Assembly: GCA_016342755.1 (NCBI GenBank) | Contig: JAEINS010000003.1 | Location: forward strand, 186,001 to 250,000 | Direction of reading: 5' to 3' | DNA length: 64,000 nt | Source: Melioribacteraceae bacterium | GTDB lineage: Bacteria; Bacteroidota; Ignavibacteria; Ignavibacteriales; Melioribacteraceae | Shown here: positions 54,104 to 63,902 of the stretch, in pieces | Position numbering within the stretch: the first letter of the stretch is position 1 | Layout of the letters: every line of letters starts with the position of its first letter | The notes under the pieces: generated by a model | Database searches by the model: none | The model's input: only the letters and a program-made list of their open reading frames with translations | Told to the model about the DNA's origin: nothing | Translations under genes and position numbers: made by a program

Positions 54104-57100
54104 TTATTTAATTACAGCAAATCTTCCTATTTTTTCCTTACCATCTTCTGATTTAACATGGAATATATAAACACCGTAAGCTATTCTCATACCTTCTTTA
54201 CTTAACAAATTCCATGAAGCCATACTTGTATTATCATCTTTCTCGATAGTATCCACAAGTTCACCGGTTATTGTATAAATTCTGATTTTACACTGTTGAG
54301 GCAGATTTCTAAACTGAAGTTCTCTATCGCCTCTTTTAGTTAGTGTTCTTCCAGGATTTTCGGACTCACTGTATCCTACATATGGATTTGGTACTACATA
54401 AACATCGTTTAACGATTCTGCCACGCTTTCTTTTTCAAGCACTACACTTTTCGAATCAAAAGTATATTCATCATTATTAAAAGGTTTATTTGTTTTTAGT
54501 AAATAAACATCGCCTTGTTTAGGAAGCACAACTTCACTTGCAGTTGAATCAATTGATAAATTTAACTGATAAGAAGTTGTTGCGTCAGTTGCTCCAAACG
54601 GCTGGAATATAATAGCTTCACCCCAGTCCCATTGTTTATTTGGATTTGTTTCTTCCCAGACTACAAATGTTGCTTCTTCTTCTGTAGCCGGATTTACAAT
54701 TGTAAACGGACAATTAAACTCGCCTAATAAAGTTGTAATAGTATTTGCATGAAGCCATTTACCATCAGCGTCTTTATCCAGATTATTCCATCTAATTTCA
54801 AAGTCGTTACGTAATTTCACTTTATTAGTAACAAAAATACCCGGATAAAATAATCTGCCGTTAACAGTAGGCTCACCTACAATAAATTTAGAATCCTCTT
54901 TATTAATACTTAAGCGGTCATTTGTAATAAAAACTCTCATACCGTCAAAAGCATTATTTCCATCATTTTCTACAAACTCTAGAATTTCGTCTGTATTGGG
55001 ATCATAAGTTACATCGTTGAATTTTTCGCTTTTGTAAACCGGATAATATCTATACTTAATTGTAAAAACTTCACCTTCCGGTAAACTTCCGTTCGAAGAA
55101 CCGGCTATTCTTCCTCTTAAAGTATTAACCGCATATTTACTTGCTGCAATTTTATTATCACCGGCATCAAAAACTTCAATACTGCTAGCTACAATATTTA
55201 GATGTCTCAAAGCTACTAATACTGTATCTTTAGAAACAAATGTATAACTAACACCTGTTGAATCTAATACACTAAAGTTTGATACTTCATCAACAGTTTC
55301 AAATTTAATTTTATATGTTTTGTTGTCTACCGCTAAATCTTCTAAAACTTCTATTTTAATACTTCCGGTTGCATCACCTTTTGTGTGCAGCGGTTCACCA
55401 TCAATACCAGCCTGAGCATTAGATAATCCTTTTGCAATTGGTCCGGGAGTAATAGTTAAAGTATTAACATCATAAATAAGCTCACCTGTTAAAGGATCTT
55501 TTTGAATTACAGCCTGAGTTTCAGTTGGAGGCAGTTCAGGAGAACCTCTATCGTAGGCAACTACAGCATAATAATAATTTACACCGTTTGTAACAGATGA
55601 ATCAACATACTGGTGAACAAGACCGGTATTATTACCTAATTCGTAACGTATACCTCTGCCGTCGTATTCTCTTTCAGCTAATCCGGCATATTCATTATCT
55701 AAATCGAATTGTGCGGCTGCACCGGTTTGAGGATCAACTAAAGCCTGACCTAAGAAAGGAACACCGTTTGCATCCGTAATTTTATAAACATCAGAGAAAT
55801 TAAAATCCCTGCTTCTATATATTTTGTATCCTTCAAAATCTTCTTCACCGGTTAAAGGATCAATTGATTTTTCAGATTTAGCATCCCAATAAAGAGTTAC
55901 TTTTCCATCACCAGAAGCTGCTGTTACCATCGGCTTCGAAGGAGGCTGTGCAAATCTGTAATCCGCTTCAAGAATTCTAACAGATGTAATAGCGTTTAAA
56001 CGAAGATCTAAAATATCTTCACCCATAATAATTGCCATAGAAAAACGCTGCGACTCACCACGCGCTAAAGCCAAAGGACCAGTAGAGAAACAGAAAACGT
56101 TATCGCCTTTACCTTTTAATAACGGCTGTTCCGGATCAATTGGTTCTTCAGGTGTTCTTTCTTCGTGTTTAACAAACCATCCCCAAAGCAATTCATCATT
56201 TTTAGGAATATTAGGACTTCCAAACTGAGCGGCTGTAAATCCGGTTAAACCTAACTGATCAGATTCAGAAACATCTCTAAATCCAAAGTTTGGCTCAGAA
56301 CCAGCCCACTTAAGACCGTTCGACCATTCTTCAGTTAAACTTCCACTTTCTTCACTATCAAACTGCCCGTTGCCATTATCATCGTTAAACCAGGCCTGGG
56401 TCGGGAATCCGTCACCTTCGCCATAATCTTTACCCGGATAGTTTACAGATTCCGGTCCAATACCGTCTATACCAACATCATGCTTTTCTATATCCCAGTC
56501 GCCGTCTTCATCACCGGACCAGCGAGGCTGCGGTTTTCCATAAACTTCTGTGTATTTTTCAATATCTTCTGCGGCTATACCAGTATTAATATCAACTATT
56601 TCGCCATCAATAAATTGTCCTTTACTATTAAAAGGAGTTTCATCAATAATACCGTCATCATCATTATCAAATATGTCATCAGCAATAGAAGGTGATTCTA
56701 AAAATTTCCATCCAAAGTAACCAGGTCTTTTACCGCCGTGTCCTTTAAAATCATCATCCCATGCGTAAACCATACTTCTGGCACGCTGATCGTAACTTTC
56801 AGCCAAGTCCCCTTTTGGAGGAATAAAGAAAGCTTTATCATCACTGTAATCACTTCCGCCGCCAACATGAGGATCACCAAACATACCCATATATAATTTA
56901 TCTAAATTCTTTTCACTTGTGTTGGTCATCTGATAAATCATGAAAATAATATCTTCAGCAAGAGGATTATTAAACTGTAAAATACGTACTAAAGATTGCA
57001 AACCTAATCCGCCTTTTTCTAAATCAGATGGGAACGGATCGTATCTGCCCTGGAATTCGTAGTTTGTATAATCATCAATTCCGTAATAAACTTCTTCATC

Positions 57101-57706
57101 AGGAGCAGTAGACATATCGCCCAAAAACGCAGGCCACAAATATTTACCGGCACCTGCTGAGTACCATTCGTCTGGCCATGAATCAGGTTTTCCGTCACCA
57201 TCAGAATCTTCCGCGTTTAACGAAGCAACTCTGTTTTGAAACGGGTCAGAAAATCCCGGTCTTGGCAGCCATCCCCATTTTAATGTTCCGTCACTGTTAT
57301 AATCGCCTTCCGAAGATCTAATGTGCGAATCACTAATAATATGTAATGGATTACCGTCCGCGTCAATAACTTCAGCACCGGCTAATGTACCAAACTCATA
57401 ACCATAACCCAGTCCTTCCCAGACAAGATCATCAACATCGTTTAATACACTTGGCGCACAAACTGACCCGTGATTATAAAGGATTGTGGCAATCTTATTC
57501 CCTTTTATTCTAATATCTTTTAACTCAGATTCCAGACCATTAGGCTTTTGAAATTTCTTTCCGCTAAGAGGACCAAAAATTCTTAAAGCATCCTGATAGG
57601 ATAATTCTTTGTAGTTTATAAACTCTTCTGATTCCTGCTGCGCAAAAGTTGTTCCGCAATAAATTGAAAGAACAAGTGCCAGCATGAATAATTTTATTAT
57701 CTTCAT
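54104..57706 (-). CDS. Large secreted multidomain protein, cassette A
   Basis: From ATG 57706 the product is 1200 residues with a signal peptide (MKIIKLFMLALVLSIYCGTTFAQ); no lipobox fits. It shares block order with the cassette B protein: PLAEDIIFMIYQMTNTSEKN, GMFGDPHVGGG, DNDDDGIIDETPF-type calcium loops, an FN3-like domain (KVTLYWDAKSEKSIDPLTG), YYYAVVAYDRG, and the tail DVYVVPNPYVGYSE...GRFAVIK. The tail resembles a type IX sorting domain. ATG 57706 is preferred to 57733, since GAGG lies 9 bases ahead of it. It lies 26 bases after the TonB-dependent receptor stop. No enzymatic motif is visible; it is probably surface-attached or released. Confidence 0.8.
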   Translation of the reverse strand: MKIIKLFMLALVLSIYCGTTFAQQESEEFINYKELSYQDALRIFGPLSGKKFQKPNGLESELKDIRIKGNKIATILYNHGSVCAPSVLNDVDDLVWEGLGYGYEFGTLAGAEVIDADGNPLHIISDSHIRSSEGDYNSDGTLKWGWLPRPGFSDPFQNRVASLNAEDSDGDGKPDSWPDEWYSAGAGKYLWPAFLGDMSTAPDEEVYYGIDDYTNYEFQGRYDPFPSDLEKGGLGLQSLVRILQFNNPLAEDIIFMIYQMTNTSEKNLDKLYMGMFGDPHVGGGSDYSDDKAFFIPPKGDLAESYDQRARSMVYAWDDDFKGHGGKRPGYFGWKFLESPSIADDIFDNDDDGIIDETPFNSKGQFIDGEIVDINTGIAAEDIEKYTEVYGKPQPRWSGDEDGDWDIEKHDVGIDGIGPESVNYPGKDYGEGDGFPTQAWFNDDNGNGQFDSEESGSLTEEWSNGLKWAGSEPNFGFRDVSESDQLGLTGFTAAQFGSPNIPKNDELLWGWFVKHEERTPEEPIDPEQPLLKGKGDNVFCFSTGPLALARGESQRFSMAIIMGEDILDLRLNAITSVRILEADYRFAQPPSKPMVTAASGDGKVTLYWDAKSEKSIDPLTGEEDFEGYKIYRSRDFNFSDVYKITDANGVPFLGQALVDPQTGAAAQFDLDNEYAGLAEREYDGRGIRYELGNNTGLVHQYVDSSVTNGVNYYYAVVAYDRGSPELPPTETQAVIQKDPLTGELIYDVNTLTITPGPIAKGLSNAQAGIDGEPLHTKGDATGSIKIEVLEDLAVDNKTYKIKFETVDEVSNFSVLDSTGVSYTFVSKDTVLVALRHLNIVASSIEVFDAGDNKIAASKYAVNTLRGRIAGSSNGSLPEGEVFTIKYRYYPVYKSEKFNDVTYDPNTDEILEFVENDGNNAFDGMRVFITNDRLSINKEDSKFIVGEPTVNGRLFYPGIFVTNKVKLRNDFEIRWNNLDKDADGKWLHANTITTLLGEFNCPFTIVNPATEEEATFVVWEETNPNKQWDWGEAIIFQPFGATDATTSYQLNLSIDSTASEVVLPKQGDVYLLKTNKPFNNDEYTFDSKSVVLEKESVAESLNDVYVVPNPYVGYSESENPGRTLTKRGDRELQFRNLPQQCKIRIYTITGELVDTIEKDDNTSMASWNLLSKEGMRIAYGVYIFHVKSEDGKEKIGRFAVIK

Positions 57707-57732
57707 TATATAATTCCTCAATATCTTTTTCA

Positions 57733-60588
57733 TTATTTAAATACTATTGAAAAACCTAATCTGATTTCTCTTGGGCTACTTACCCTTTCAGCTCTTTTAT
57801 AATAATTATCTAATACATCCGTACCAAGCATTCCGCCGTCTTTACGTTCAATTCTAGTTCTTAAATCATCAAACTGAACAGCGTTAAGAGTTTGCTCAAC
57901 ACTAGAAAGAGCTTCGCCCGAACTAGCATAAACAGATTTTTCATTTTCAGTATCAAACAGATTATCTATTTGAAGGAATACTGAAAGATCTAAACCGCCA
58001 ACTTCAAAGAATTTTTCGAACTTGAAATCAACATTCCACTGCATCGATTTATTAGCTGAATTTTGTTCATAAGTAATTGTTGAAAGTGTTGGAGGTAATT
58101 CTGGATAATAAGGAGTACCAGTCTGAATATTATATACAAAACCGGCAGTCCAGTTTTTTGGATCTGATATTTGAATAGTACCATTAATAAGGTGCGATCT
58201 GTCAAAACTTAAAGGAACTAAATAAGTTTCAGTTTGCTTACCAGACGCCTCACTAAAAAATAAATCTTCAGTCGGCTCAGTTCTGTTACCTTCGGCAATC
58301 TGGAAAGTATAATCTAAACTTGCCGCAAACATACTGCCGGGCGATCTTCTTTTAATGAACGAAAGAGTTACACCTTTTACATTTGAATAAGCAAGATTTG
58401 TTAAGGTTCTATACTGTCTGCCTTCGGGTGTATAAACATTCTGAGTATAAATATAATCTCTTACGTCTTTATTAAACGCTGTTAAATCAAACTTAAAATC
58501 GTCTGTTAACTGCTGCTGTAAACCCATTTCATATTGAACTGATCTTTGCGGTTCAACATTTGGATTACCAAATCTTGGAGTAGAACCCAGGTTTGTAACA
58601 AAATACTGATTGTTAGTATATAAACTTGATAACTGTCCAATCTGATAAAAATGTCCGTAAGAGAATCTAATAACACCGCGTTCGGTAATTGGATACGAAA
58701 CACTTAATCTTGGAGAGATCATATGTTTAGGATCAACTTTTTTATTCCCGGCAATTAAATAACCGCTTCCTTCATCTGTAAGCTCCTGAGAAATAGAAGG
58801 ATTATATTCCGCACCCGGATCAAAATATTCGTATCTGACACCGGCATTTAAAATAAGAGTTTTTGCAAGCTCAATTTTATCCTGCATATATGCAGCAAAG
58901 TTGGTTGGTTTTAAGTGATACGATGACGGATCGAGAGTTTTACCTCGTACTATTGGTAAATCAGTTCCATAAATAGCATCAGTATAATTTAATGGGAAAT
59001 AATATTTTTGACCGTTAAAATCATACTCTTTCTCGAAAGTTATTGTATAACCATCTCTTCTAACATCATGTTTTCTATATTCAACACCAGCTTTTACTTC
59101 ATGAATACCAAATAACTGGGCAACTACATCAGCTTTAATACCGCGTGTAATTGTTTTACGCTCCGAACGGTAATTAACTGTTCCGCCGGTGTAGTATAAA
59201 GTGTTACCCCATGTCTGCGAATAAAAACCAGGAAGATATCTTGGATCATTTTCATCTTCATATAAGTAATAATCAACGGCTTTTTCAGAATACGATCCCT
59301 TTATAGTATAGAATATTCTATCGTTTATTGTATGTGTTAAATCTAATGCATGTACAATTCCCTTATCGTAATAAGTCGCGTTTCCATCAGGATTGTATCT
59401 GTAAGTTCTTAAACCGTCCCCATCCTTGTATTCAGAATAATCAGAAACCAATTCATATTTAAGTTTAATTAATGAACTGAAATTATGCGAAATATTACCC
59501 TGAATATTATAACTGTGAGAAGGGTTTAGAGCTACAATAGCTCCGTCGCCTGTTGGCAGACCATTACTGTCCGCAGGTGAATGGTAGGGATTAAAAAAAT
59601 ATGGATCAGTTGCCGATCCGGTTCTTGAATCTGAAGAAGCAAAGTTATCCGGAGTTAAATAAGAATCAGTTGTGTTATAGATTCTCTGACCGTAATACGA
59701 ACCTTTGAAGTCGCTATAAATACCAGATACAAAAAACTTAGTATTGTTTGAAAAAGGAATCGGTCCGCCAAAAGTACCTTCTAATCTTGATCTATTTAAA
59801 ACATCTATATCATCAATATTGTTAAAAAGTTCATCACGTGAAGAAACATAATCACCTGCATAACCTCTTAAACTGAATGAATATTTGTTCCCGCCTTCTT
59901 TAGTAACATAGTTAACAACACCAGAAAGAGCATTACCAAATTCAGCACTAAATGTTCCGGTAGAAACAGAAACTTCCTGAACCGCGTTAGTTGCTACTCC
60001 AACCGATTTACTATTACCAAACGGATCGTTTACAGAAAGACCATTTAACTGAAACGAAATTTCATCACTTCTACCGCCTCTAACATGTAATGTACCATCA
60101 TCACCCTGAACTACACCGGCCTGAAGTTTAATAACATCAGTAATGTTATCAACCGGAAGCGCATCGATAGTTTCAGAAGTAATTGCCACAGTAGGGTTTG
60201 TTAAATCCTGTCTGATAAGCGGATTTCTTTCACCCTGAACTATAATAGCATCCAGTTCAATATCACCCGAAGATAGTTCGAATTCAAGGTTAGTTGTAAA
60301 ACCAACGTTTATTCTAACATCCGATATAGTAAGCTTTTGGTAACCAACGTAAGACGCGGTTACAGAATATACTCCCGGAGGAATATTTAATATTACAAAG
60401 TTACCATCAATATCTGAAGCTGTACCAATTGTAGTTCCATTAACCAGAACATTGGCAAATGGAATTCCTTCATCAAGTCCTAAATCTTTAATAACGCCCA
60501 TAATTTTACCCGTTGACTGGGAATATATCTGGGAGGCAGATATTAAACTTAGAAGGAAAATAAAAATCAGAAGTTTCGTTTTCTTCAT
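57733..60588 (-). CDS. TonB-dependent receptor with carboxypeptidase-regulatory-like domain, cassette A
   Basis: The 951-residue receptor has a signal peptide (MKKTKLLIFIFLLSLISASQ), a CarboxypepD_reg-like domain (GKIMGVIKDLGLDEGIPFAN and YSVTASYVGYQKL), a plug domain (HVRGGRSDEISFQLNGLSVN, GTFSAEFGNALSGVVNYVTK) and a barrel ending LGFSIVFK. It resembles the 907-residue receptor at 50000-52723 over its whole length. GAGG precedes ATG 60588. It leads the cassette A transcript, and the repeat-rich 60589-61448 spacer lies upstream. The substrate cannot be read from sequence. Confidence 0.93.
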   Translation of the reverse strand: MKKTKLLIFIFLLSLISASQIYSQSTGKIMGVIKDLGLDEGIPFANVLVNGTTIGTASDIDGNFVILNIPPGVYSVTASYVGYQKLTISDVRINVGFTTNLEFELSSGDIELDAIIVQGERNPLIRQDLTNPTVAITSETIDALPVDNITDVIKLQAGVVQGDDGTLHVRGGRSDEISFQLNGLSVNDPFGNSKSVGVATNAVQEVSVSTGTFSAEFGNALSGVVNYVTKEGGNKYSFSLRGYAGDYVSSRDELFNNIDDIDVLNRSRLEGTFGGPIPFSNNTKFFVSGIYSDFKGSYYGQRIYNTTDSYLTPDNFASSDSRTGSATDPYFFNPYHSPADSNGLPTGDGAIVALNPSHSYNIQGNISHNFSSLIKLKYELVSDYSEYKDGDGLRTYRYNPDGNATYYDKGIVHALDLTHTINDRIFYTIKGSYSEKAVDYYLYEDENDPRYLPGFYSQTWGNTLYYTGGTVNYRSERKTITRGIKADVVAQLFGIHEVKAGVEYRKHDVRRDGYTITFEKEYDFNGQKYYFPLNYTDAIYGTDLPIVRGKTLDPSSYHLKPTNFAAYMQDKIELAKTLILNAGVRYEYFDPGAEYNPSISQELTDEGSGYLIAGNKKVDPKHMISPRLSVSYPITERGVIRFSYGHFYQIGQLSSLYTNNQYFVTNLGSTPRFGNPNVEPQRSVQYEMGLQQQLTDDFKFDLTAFNKDVRDYIYTQNVYTPEGRQYRTLTNLAYSNVKGVTLSFIKRRSPGSMFAASLDYTFQIAEGNRTEPTEDLFFSEASGKQTETYLVPLSFDRSHLINGTIQISDPKNWTAGFVYNIQTGTPYYPELPPTLSTITYEQNSANKSMQWNVDFKFEKFFEVGGLDLSVFLQIDNLFDTENEKSVYASSGEALSSVEQTLNAVQFDDLRTRIERKDGGMLGTDVLDNYYKRAERVSSPREIRLGFSIVFK

Positions 60589-60655
60589 AATTACCTCAAA
60601 AAAAATAAATTTAATTAATTTGTATTTATATAATTTTAATAATGTTTATCAATAA

Positions 60656-61152
60656 TAGATTTCTCAGTCGCTTTGCTTCTTCGAAATTACAATTCACTCT
60701 TTACGTCATGTCGGTCTTCTTTTAGCCGGCATCCAAACTAGATTTCTCACACTCACTTATGTTCGGTTCGAAATGACAATTCAATCATCTGTCTTGTCGA
60801 GAACTCAACTTGCACTAGATTCTAGCATTCATTCTATCTGTCATTCCGAACAGTTTTATAGTGAGGAATCTTTTTTTAGATTTCTCAGTTGTTTACTCCT
60901 TCGAAATAACAACTTTAGTGCTTAATCTAAATTAAAATATCTGAAACACTATTTTATAATATTTTAGATATCTCAAGCTTTCAAATTTTTAAGTGCAAAT
61001 TTATGTAAGATGAAAATATAGAGCACAAACATTTTTTAGACTTCGATACGCTTCGCTACTCAGTCTGACATTTGTTTCAAATCTAATGCCGGTTCGCTTT
61101 TAGCTATCATCTAAACTAGATTTCTCAGACGCCTTCTTCTTAAAAATGACAA
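60656..61152. repeat. Repeat-rich spacer: several partial REP-like elements
   Basis: The 860-base gap 60589-61448 holds no convincing gene. It carries at least five partial copies of the GTCATTTCGAA/AGATTTCTC family: 60656-60694, 60739-60780, 60839-60913 (a full inverted pair), and 61115-61152; a fragment of another type lies at 61037-61072 (CTTCGATACGCTTCGC...CAGTCTGACA). Most are decayed single arms, consistent with repeated insertion and loss in a permissive site. Confidence 0.8.
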
Positions 61153-61206
61153 TGTAAGCTGACTATTTTAATCTTCAAAATTTGTAAGAACTGAATAATA
61201 TTATAT

Positions 61207-61239
61207 AAAGATGACATCTTTTGCAGAGATGTCATCTTT
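61207..61239. terminator. Perfect 13-bp hairpin in the repeat-rich spacer
   Basis: AAAGATGACATCT at 61207-61219 is complementary to AGATGTCATCTTT at 61227-61239 around a seven-base loop. T-tracts are short, so termination is uncertain. It overlaps an unsupported ORF. Confidence 0.5.
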
Positions 61240-61402
61240 ACTAACTAAAATCATATTATCTGTATAGGAAAAAAGGTTATTGATAAATGAATAGTTTATA
61301 CAGTTTCTTGCAATAAAAAATTGTACAAATCTATAATTCCATTCAATAAGTTGAATTGTATAGACATCATTTAATAATCTCAAACTTTTCCCCATGAATA
61401 AT

Positions 61403-61436
61403 AAAGATGCTGAACATTTAAATGAACAGCATCTTT
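61403..61436 (-). terminator. Terminator hairpin after the FG-GAP gene
   Basis: AAAGATGCTG at 61403-61412 pairs with CAGCATCTTT at 61427-61436; the loop is itself partly palindromic. It lies 13 bases past the stop at 61449. Confidence 0.8.
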
Positions 61437-61448
61437 TTAAGTTCTAAA

Positions 61449-63437
61449 CTATTTAAGTAATGTCATCTTTATTTGTTTAGAGAAATTACCATATGTAAAT
61501 CTTGCTATATAATGTCCACTTGCAACTTTTTGTCCGGCATTATTAGTACCGTTCCAAGCCATTGAATGTACACCTTTTTTATAATCTTGTGCATCAACTA
61601 AAGATCTAACTTCTCTGCCAAGCATATCATAAACTTTTAGAGAAACTTTTTTATCTAAAGGTAATGTAAAAGAAATATTTGTAGTCGGGTTAAACGGATT
61701 AGGATAATTTTGCTCTAATCTATAATCATCCGGAGTAACTACTCCTAATAATTGTTCGCTGAAACCAGTTGTACCGTCATATTCAAATAATCTGACAGAT
61801 ATTCTGTATTCATTAAAAGTTTTATAACTGTTTGGTTCATCATATTCCCATGTATTTAGAGAATCTACCCAGTTATAAAATTTAACAGTAATCGAATCAT
61901 AAACTGATTGTTCAGAAATAACTATTTCACGTTTTCCGTCACCATCCAAATCAACATCATCGGCGTAAATATAAGCTGTAAAAGGAGTTTCAGATTTAGT
62001 AGTATCAATTATAGAAGGATCAAAAGCATAAGTAGTATCTATTGTACTCACTGTATCGGCTACAAAAGTAGTATCAAAAGTTGTAGTAGATTTACCATTA
62101 TAAATTTCATAAACAGCATAAACATCACCGGCATCACCAGCATAAACTACATTTGCTTCATAACTTTCTTTATCAATAAGACTTCCTTCGCCTTTATATT
62201 GAAGAGAAACAATGTTTAATCCCTGAGGACCGCCAGTATAAATTTCGTCTTTTCCATCCTGATTAACATCACCTTTTACACATGCCCAGAATCCGGCTGC
62301 TGTTCTTCCGGCAAGAGCTGCTAATTCAGTGTTAGGACCTATAATTCCAAAGTTTTGAGTTTGTGAAGTACTATCCCAGTAATAAACTCCTTTATCTTCT
62401 GTACCAAAACTATGACAGGTTAAATCCCAGCCATTAGTATAAGCTGTACCAAAAATTTCGTCTCTTCCATCACCGTTAACATCCGCAGCAGTAATACCAA
62501 AATAACTACAAGCATCAGTAGGAAGATATTCCCAATAAGTACCATTCGATTTTGCTTCCGCATTATCAGCAGCTACCGGATATGTATACGAATCTGGTCC
62601 GTTTACATCAATAGACCACATTCCATAATATAACCAAACGTGATTTATTAATTCAGTTGTACCGTCACCATCTATATCAGCAGGAATTGTATTCCAGTAA
62701 GAGTTACCAGCACCAAAATCACCGCCATTTGTGCTATTATCCGGTTTTCCACCTTCAATAACTATACTAGCGAAACCTGGAAAACTGTTTGCTACACCAA
62801 GAATTAAAACGTCTTGTCTTGGAGCTGCTCCATGAGGTATAATTTCTGTTCTTCCGTCACCATCATAATCGCCAACTGCTAAATACTCTCTGGTAAAACG
62901 TAAACCTTCACGTCCGCCGGCAGCTTCTAACATTGTTGGAGTAATATAAAACGCCGGTGCTGTTCCCCAGTCTGTTCCGTTCCACTCATAAAGAGAAATA
63001 CGGCCAACACTACCATCAGGATTAACAACTCCGTTTCTTTCAAAAATAATTTCTTGATTTCCGTCACCGTCACAGTCACCAACTCTAGGATAACGTGGTG
63101 TTGAACCTGAACTAGTTGTATCAACAGGTGAAGACCAAACAACTTCTAATACACCTTCGTCTGCATTATACTCCATAACATGAACACGACCGCCATTAGA
63201 ATAATCAGTAGAAATAACTTCCTGAACACCATCATTATCAGGATCTGCTACGATTACCCTGCGCACACCAAGATCGTCTGCATAAGGTAAATGTGACGCT
63301 GCTAATGAATCTAACCCTTCGGGTGAAGGAACTGTAAATGTTGCCATTGTATTGGCAGTGATTGGATCTGTTGTTTGAGCGTTAGTAGTAACTGCAATAA
63401 ACATCAGAAGTGTTAAAGCTAGTAAAGTTTTTTTCAT
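61449..63437 (-). CDS. Secreted FG-GAP/VCBS repeat protein with type IX sorting domain
   Basis: From ATG 63437 the 662-residue product has a signal peptide (MKKTLLALTLLMFIAVTTNAQ), then a beta-propeller-like region with seven D-x-D-G-D-type repeats: DNDGVQE, DCDGDGNQE, DYDGDGRTE, DIDGDGTTE, DVNGDGRDE, DVNQDGKDE and DVDLDGDGKRE. The C-terminal about 90 residues are a canonical type A sorting domain: LEQNYPNPFNPTTNISFTLP, LKVYDMLGREVRSLV, and a final KMTLLK. Such proteins are exported by type IX secretion and often bind calcium and surface ligands. GGGGAAAG supports ATG 63437 over 63449. It is transcribed alone and ends at a terminator. Confidence 0.92.
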   Translation of the reverse strand: MKKTLLALTLLMFIAVTTNAQTTDPITANTMATFTVPSPEGLDSLAASHLPYADDLGVRRVIVADPDNDGVQEVISTDYSNGGRVHVMEYNADEGVLEVVWSSPVDTTSSGSTPRYPRVGDCDGDGNQEIIFERNGVVNPDGSVGRISLYEWNGTDWGTAPAFYITPTMLEAAGGREGLRFTREYLAVGDYDGDGRTEIIPHGAAPRQDVLILGVANSFPGFASIVIEGGKPDNSTNGGDFGAGNSYWNTIPADIDGDGTTELINHVWLYYGMWSIDVNGPDSYTYPVAADNAEAKSNGTYWEYLPTDACSYFGITAADVNGDGRDEIFGTAYTNGWDLTCHSFGTEDKGVYYWDSTSQTQNFGIIGPNTELAALAGRTAAGFWACVKGDVNQDGKDEIYTGGPQGLNIVSLQYKGEGSLIDKESYEANVVYAGDAGDVYAVYEIYNGKSTTTFDTTFVADTVSTIDTTYAFDPSIIDTTKSETPFTAYIYADDVDLDGDGKREIVISEQSVYDSITVKFYNWVDSLNTWEYDEPNSYKTFNEYRISVRLFEYDGTTGFSEQLLGVVTPDDYRLEQNYPNPFNPTTNISFTLPLDKKVSLKVYDMLGREVRSLVDAQDYKKGVHSMAWNGTNNAGQKVASGHYIARFTYGNFSKQIKMTLLK

Positions 63438-63685
63438 AACTTTCCCCATATTTTAATTATTGAATAATTAATTGCTTTATCTATTAGTGATAAGTTGATA
63501 AGAACGTCTTTTAGTAATTTCAACAGTTGAAAAAACTAAGTGTTTAAAATAGCATAGTTACAATCTTAAATCAACTTTATAAATAAAATATTTTTACCAT
63601 TTGAATACTATTGAATGATAAGTAATATTTATTCATTTGACTCATATAAAAAATAATATCTCCCGTTTTACTTTATAAAGACACC

Positions 63686-63736
63686 AATATCGCCCTCAAA
63701 TAGTTTAATTATTAAGGCATGGAGCAGGGTGATATT
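63686..63736. other. Hairpin in the intergenic region ahead of the phosphohexomutase gene
   Basis: The 465-base AT-rich gap 63438-63902 separates divergent genes. AATATCGCCCT at 63686-63696 pairs with AGGGTGATATT at 63726-63736 with one mismatch around a 29-base loop. Its role is unknown; no gene upstream on the plus strand would need a terminator here. No convincing promoter is visible. Confidence 0.35.
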
Positions 63737-63902
63737 TCTTTATTTTTGTGTACATATTTATCCTAAATAAAGATAGGATTGGTCAAATAATGAAATAATT
63801 AAGATGTTTTTATCCACATTTCATAAATAATCACGTATAATTCCAAGATTTAGTATATTTGAAAGCTTAATTTTTTTTGATGTTCAAACAAATGGAGGAG
63901 CA

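Noticed and set aside
54104-57706. SusD-like lipoprotein partner of the TonB receptor
   Set aside because: The signal peptide has no proper lipobox, length is far above SusD, and the domains are FN3-like, calcium-loop and sorting-domain types.
61201-61395. 64-residue minus-strand frame
   Set aside because: It lacks a Shine-Dalgarno, overlaps the 61207-61239 hairpin and resembles no family.
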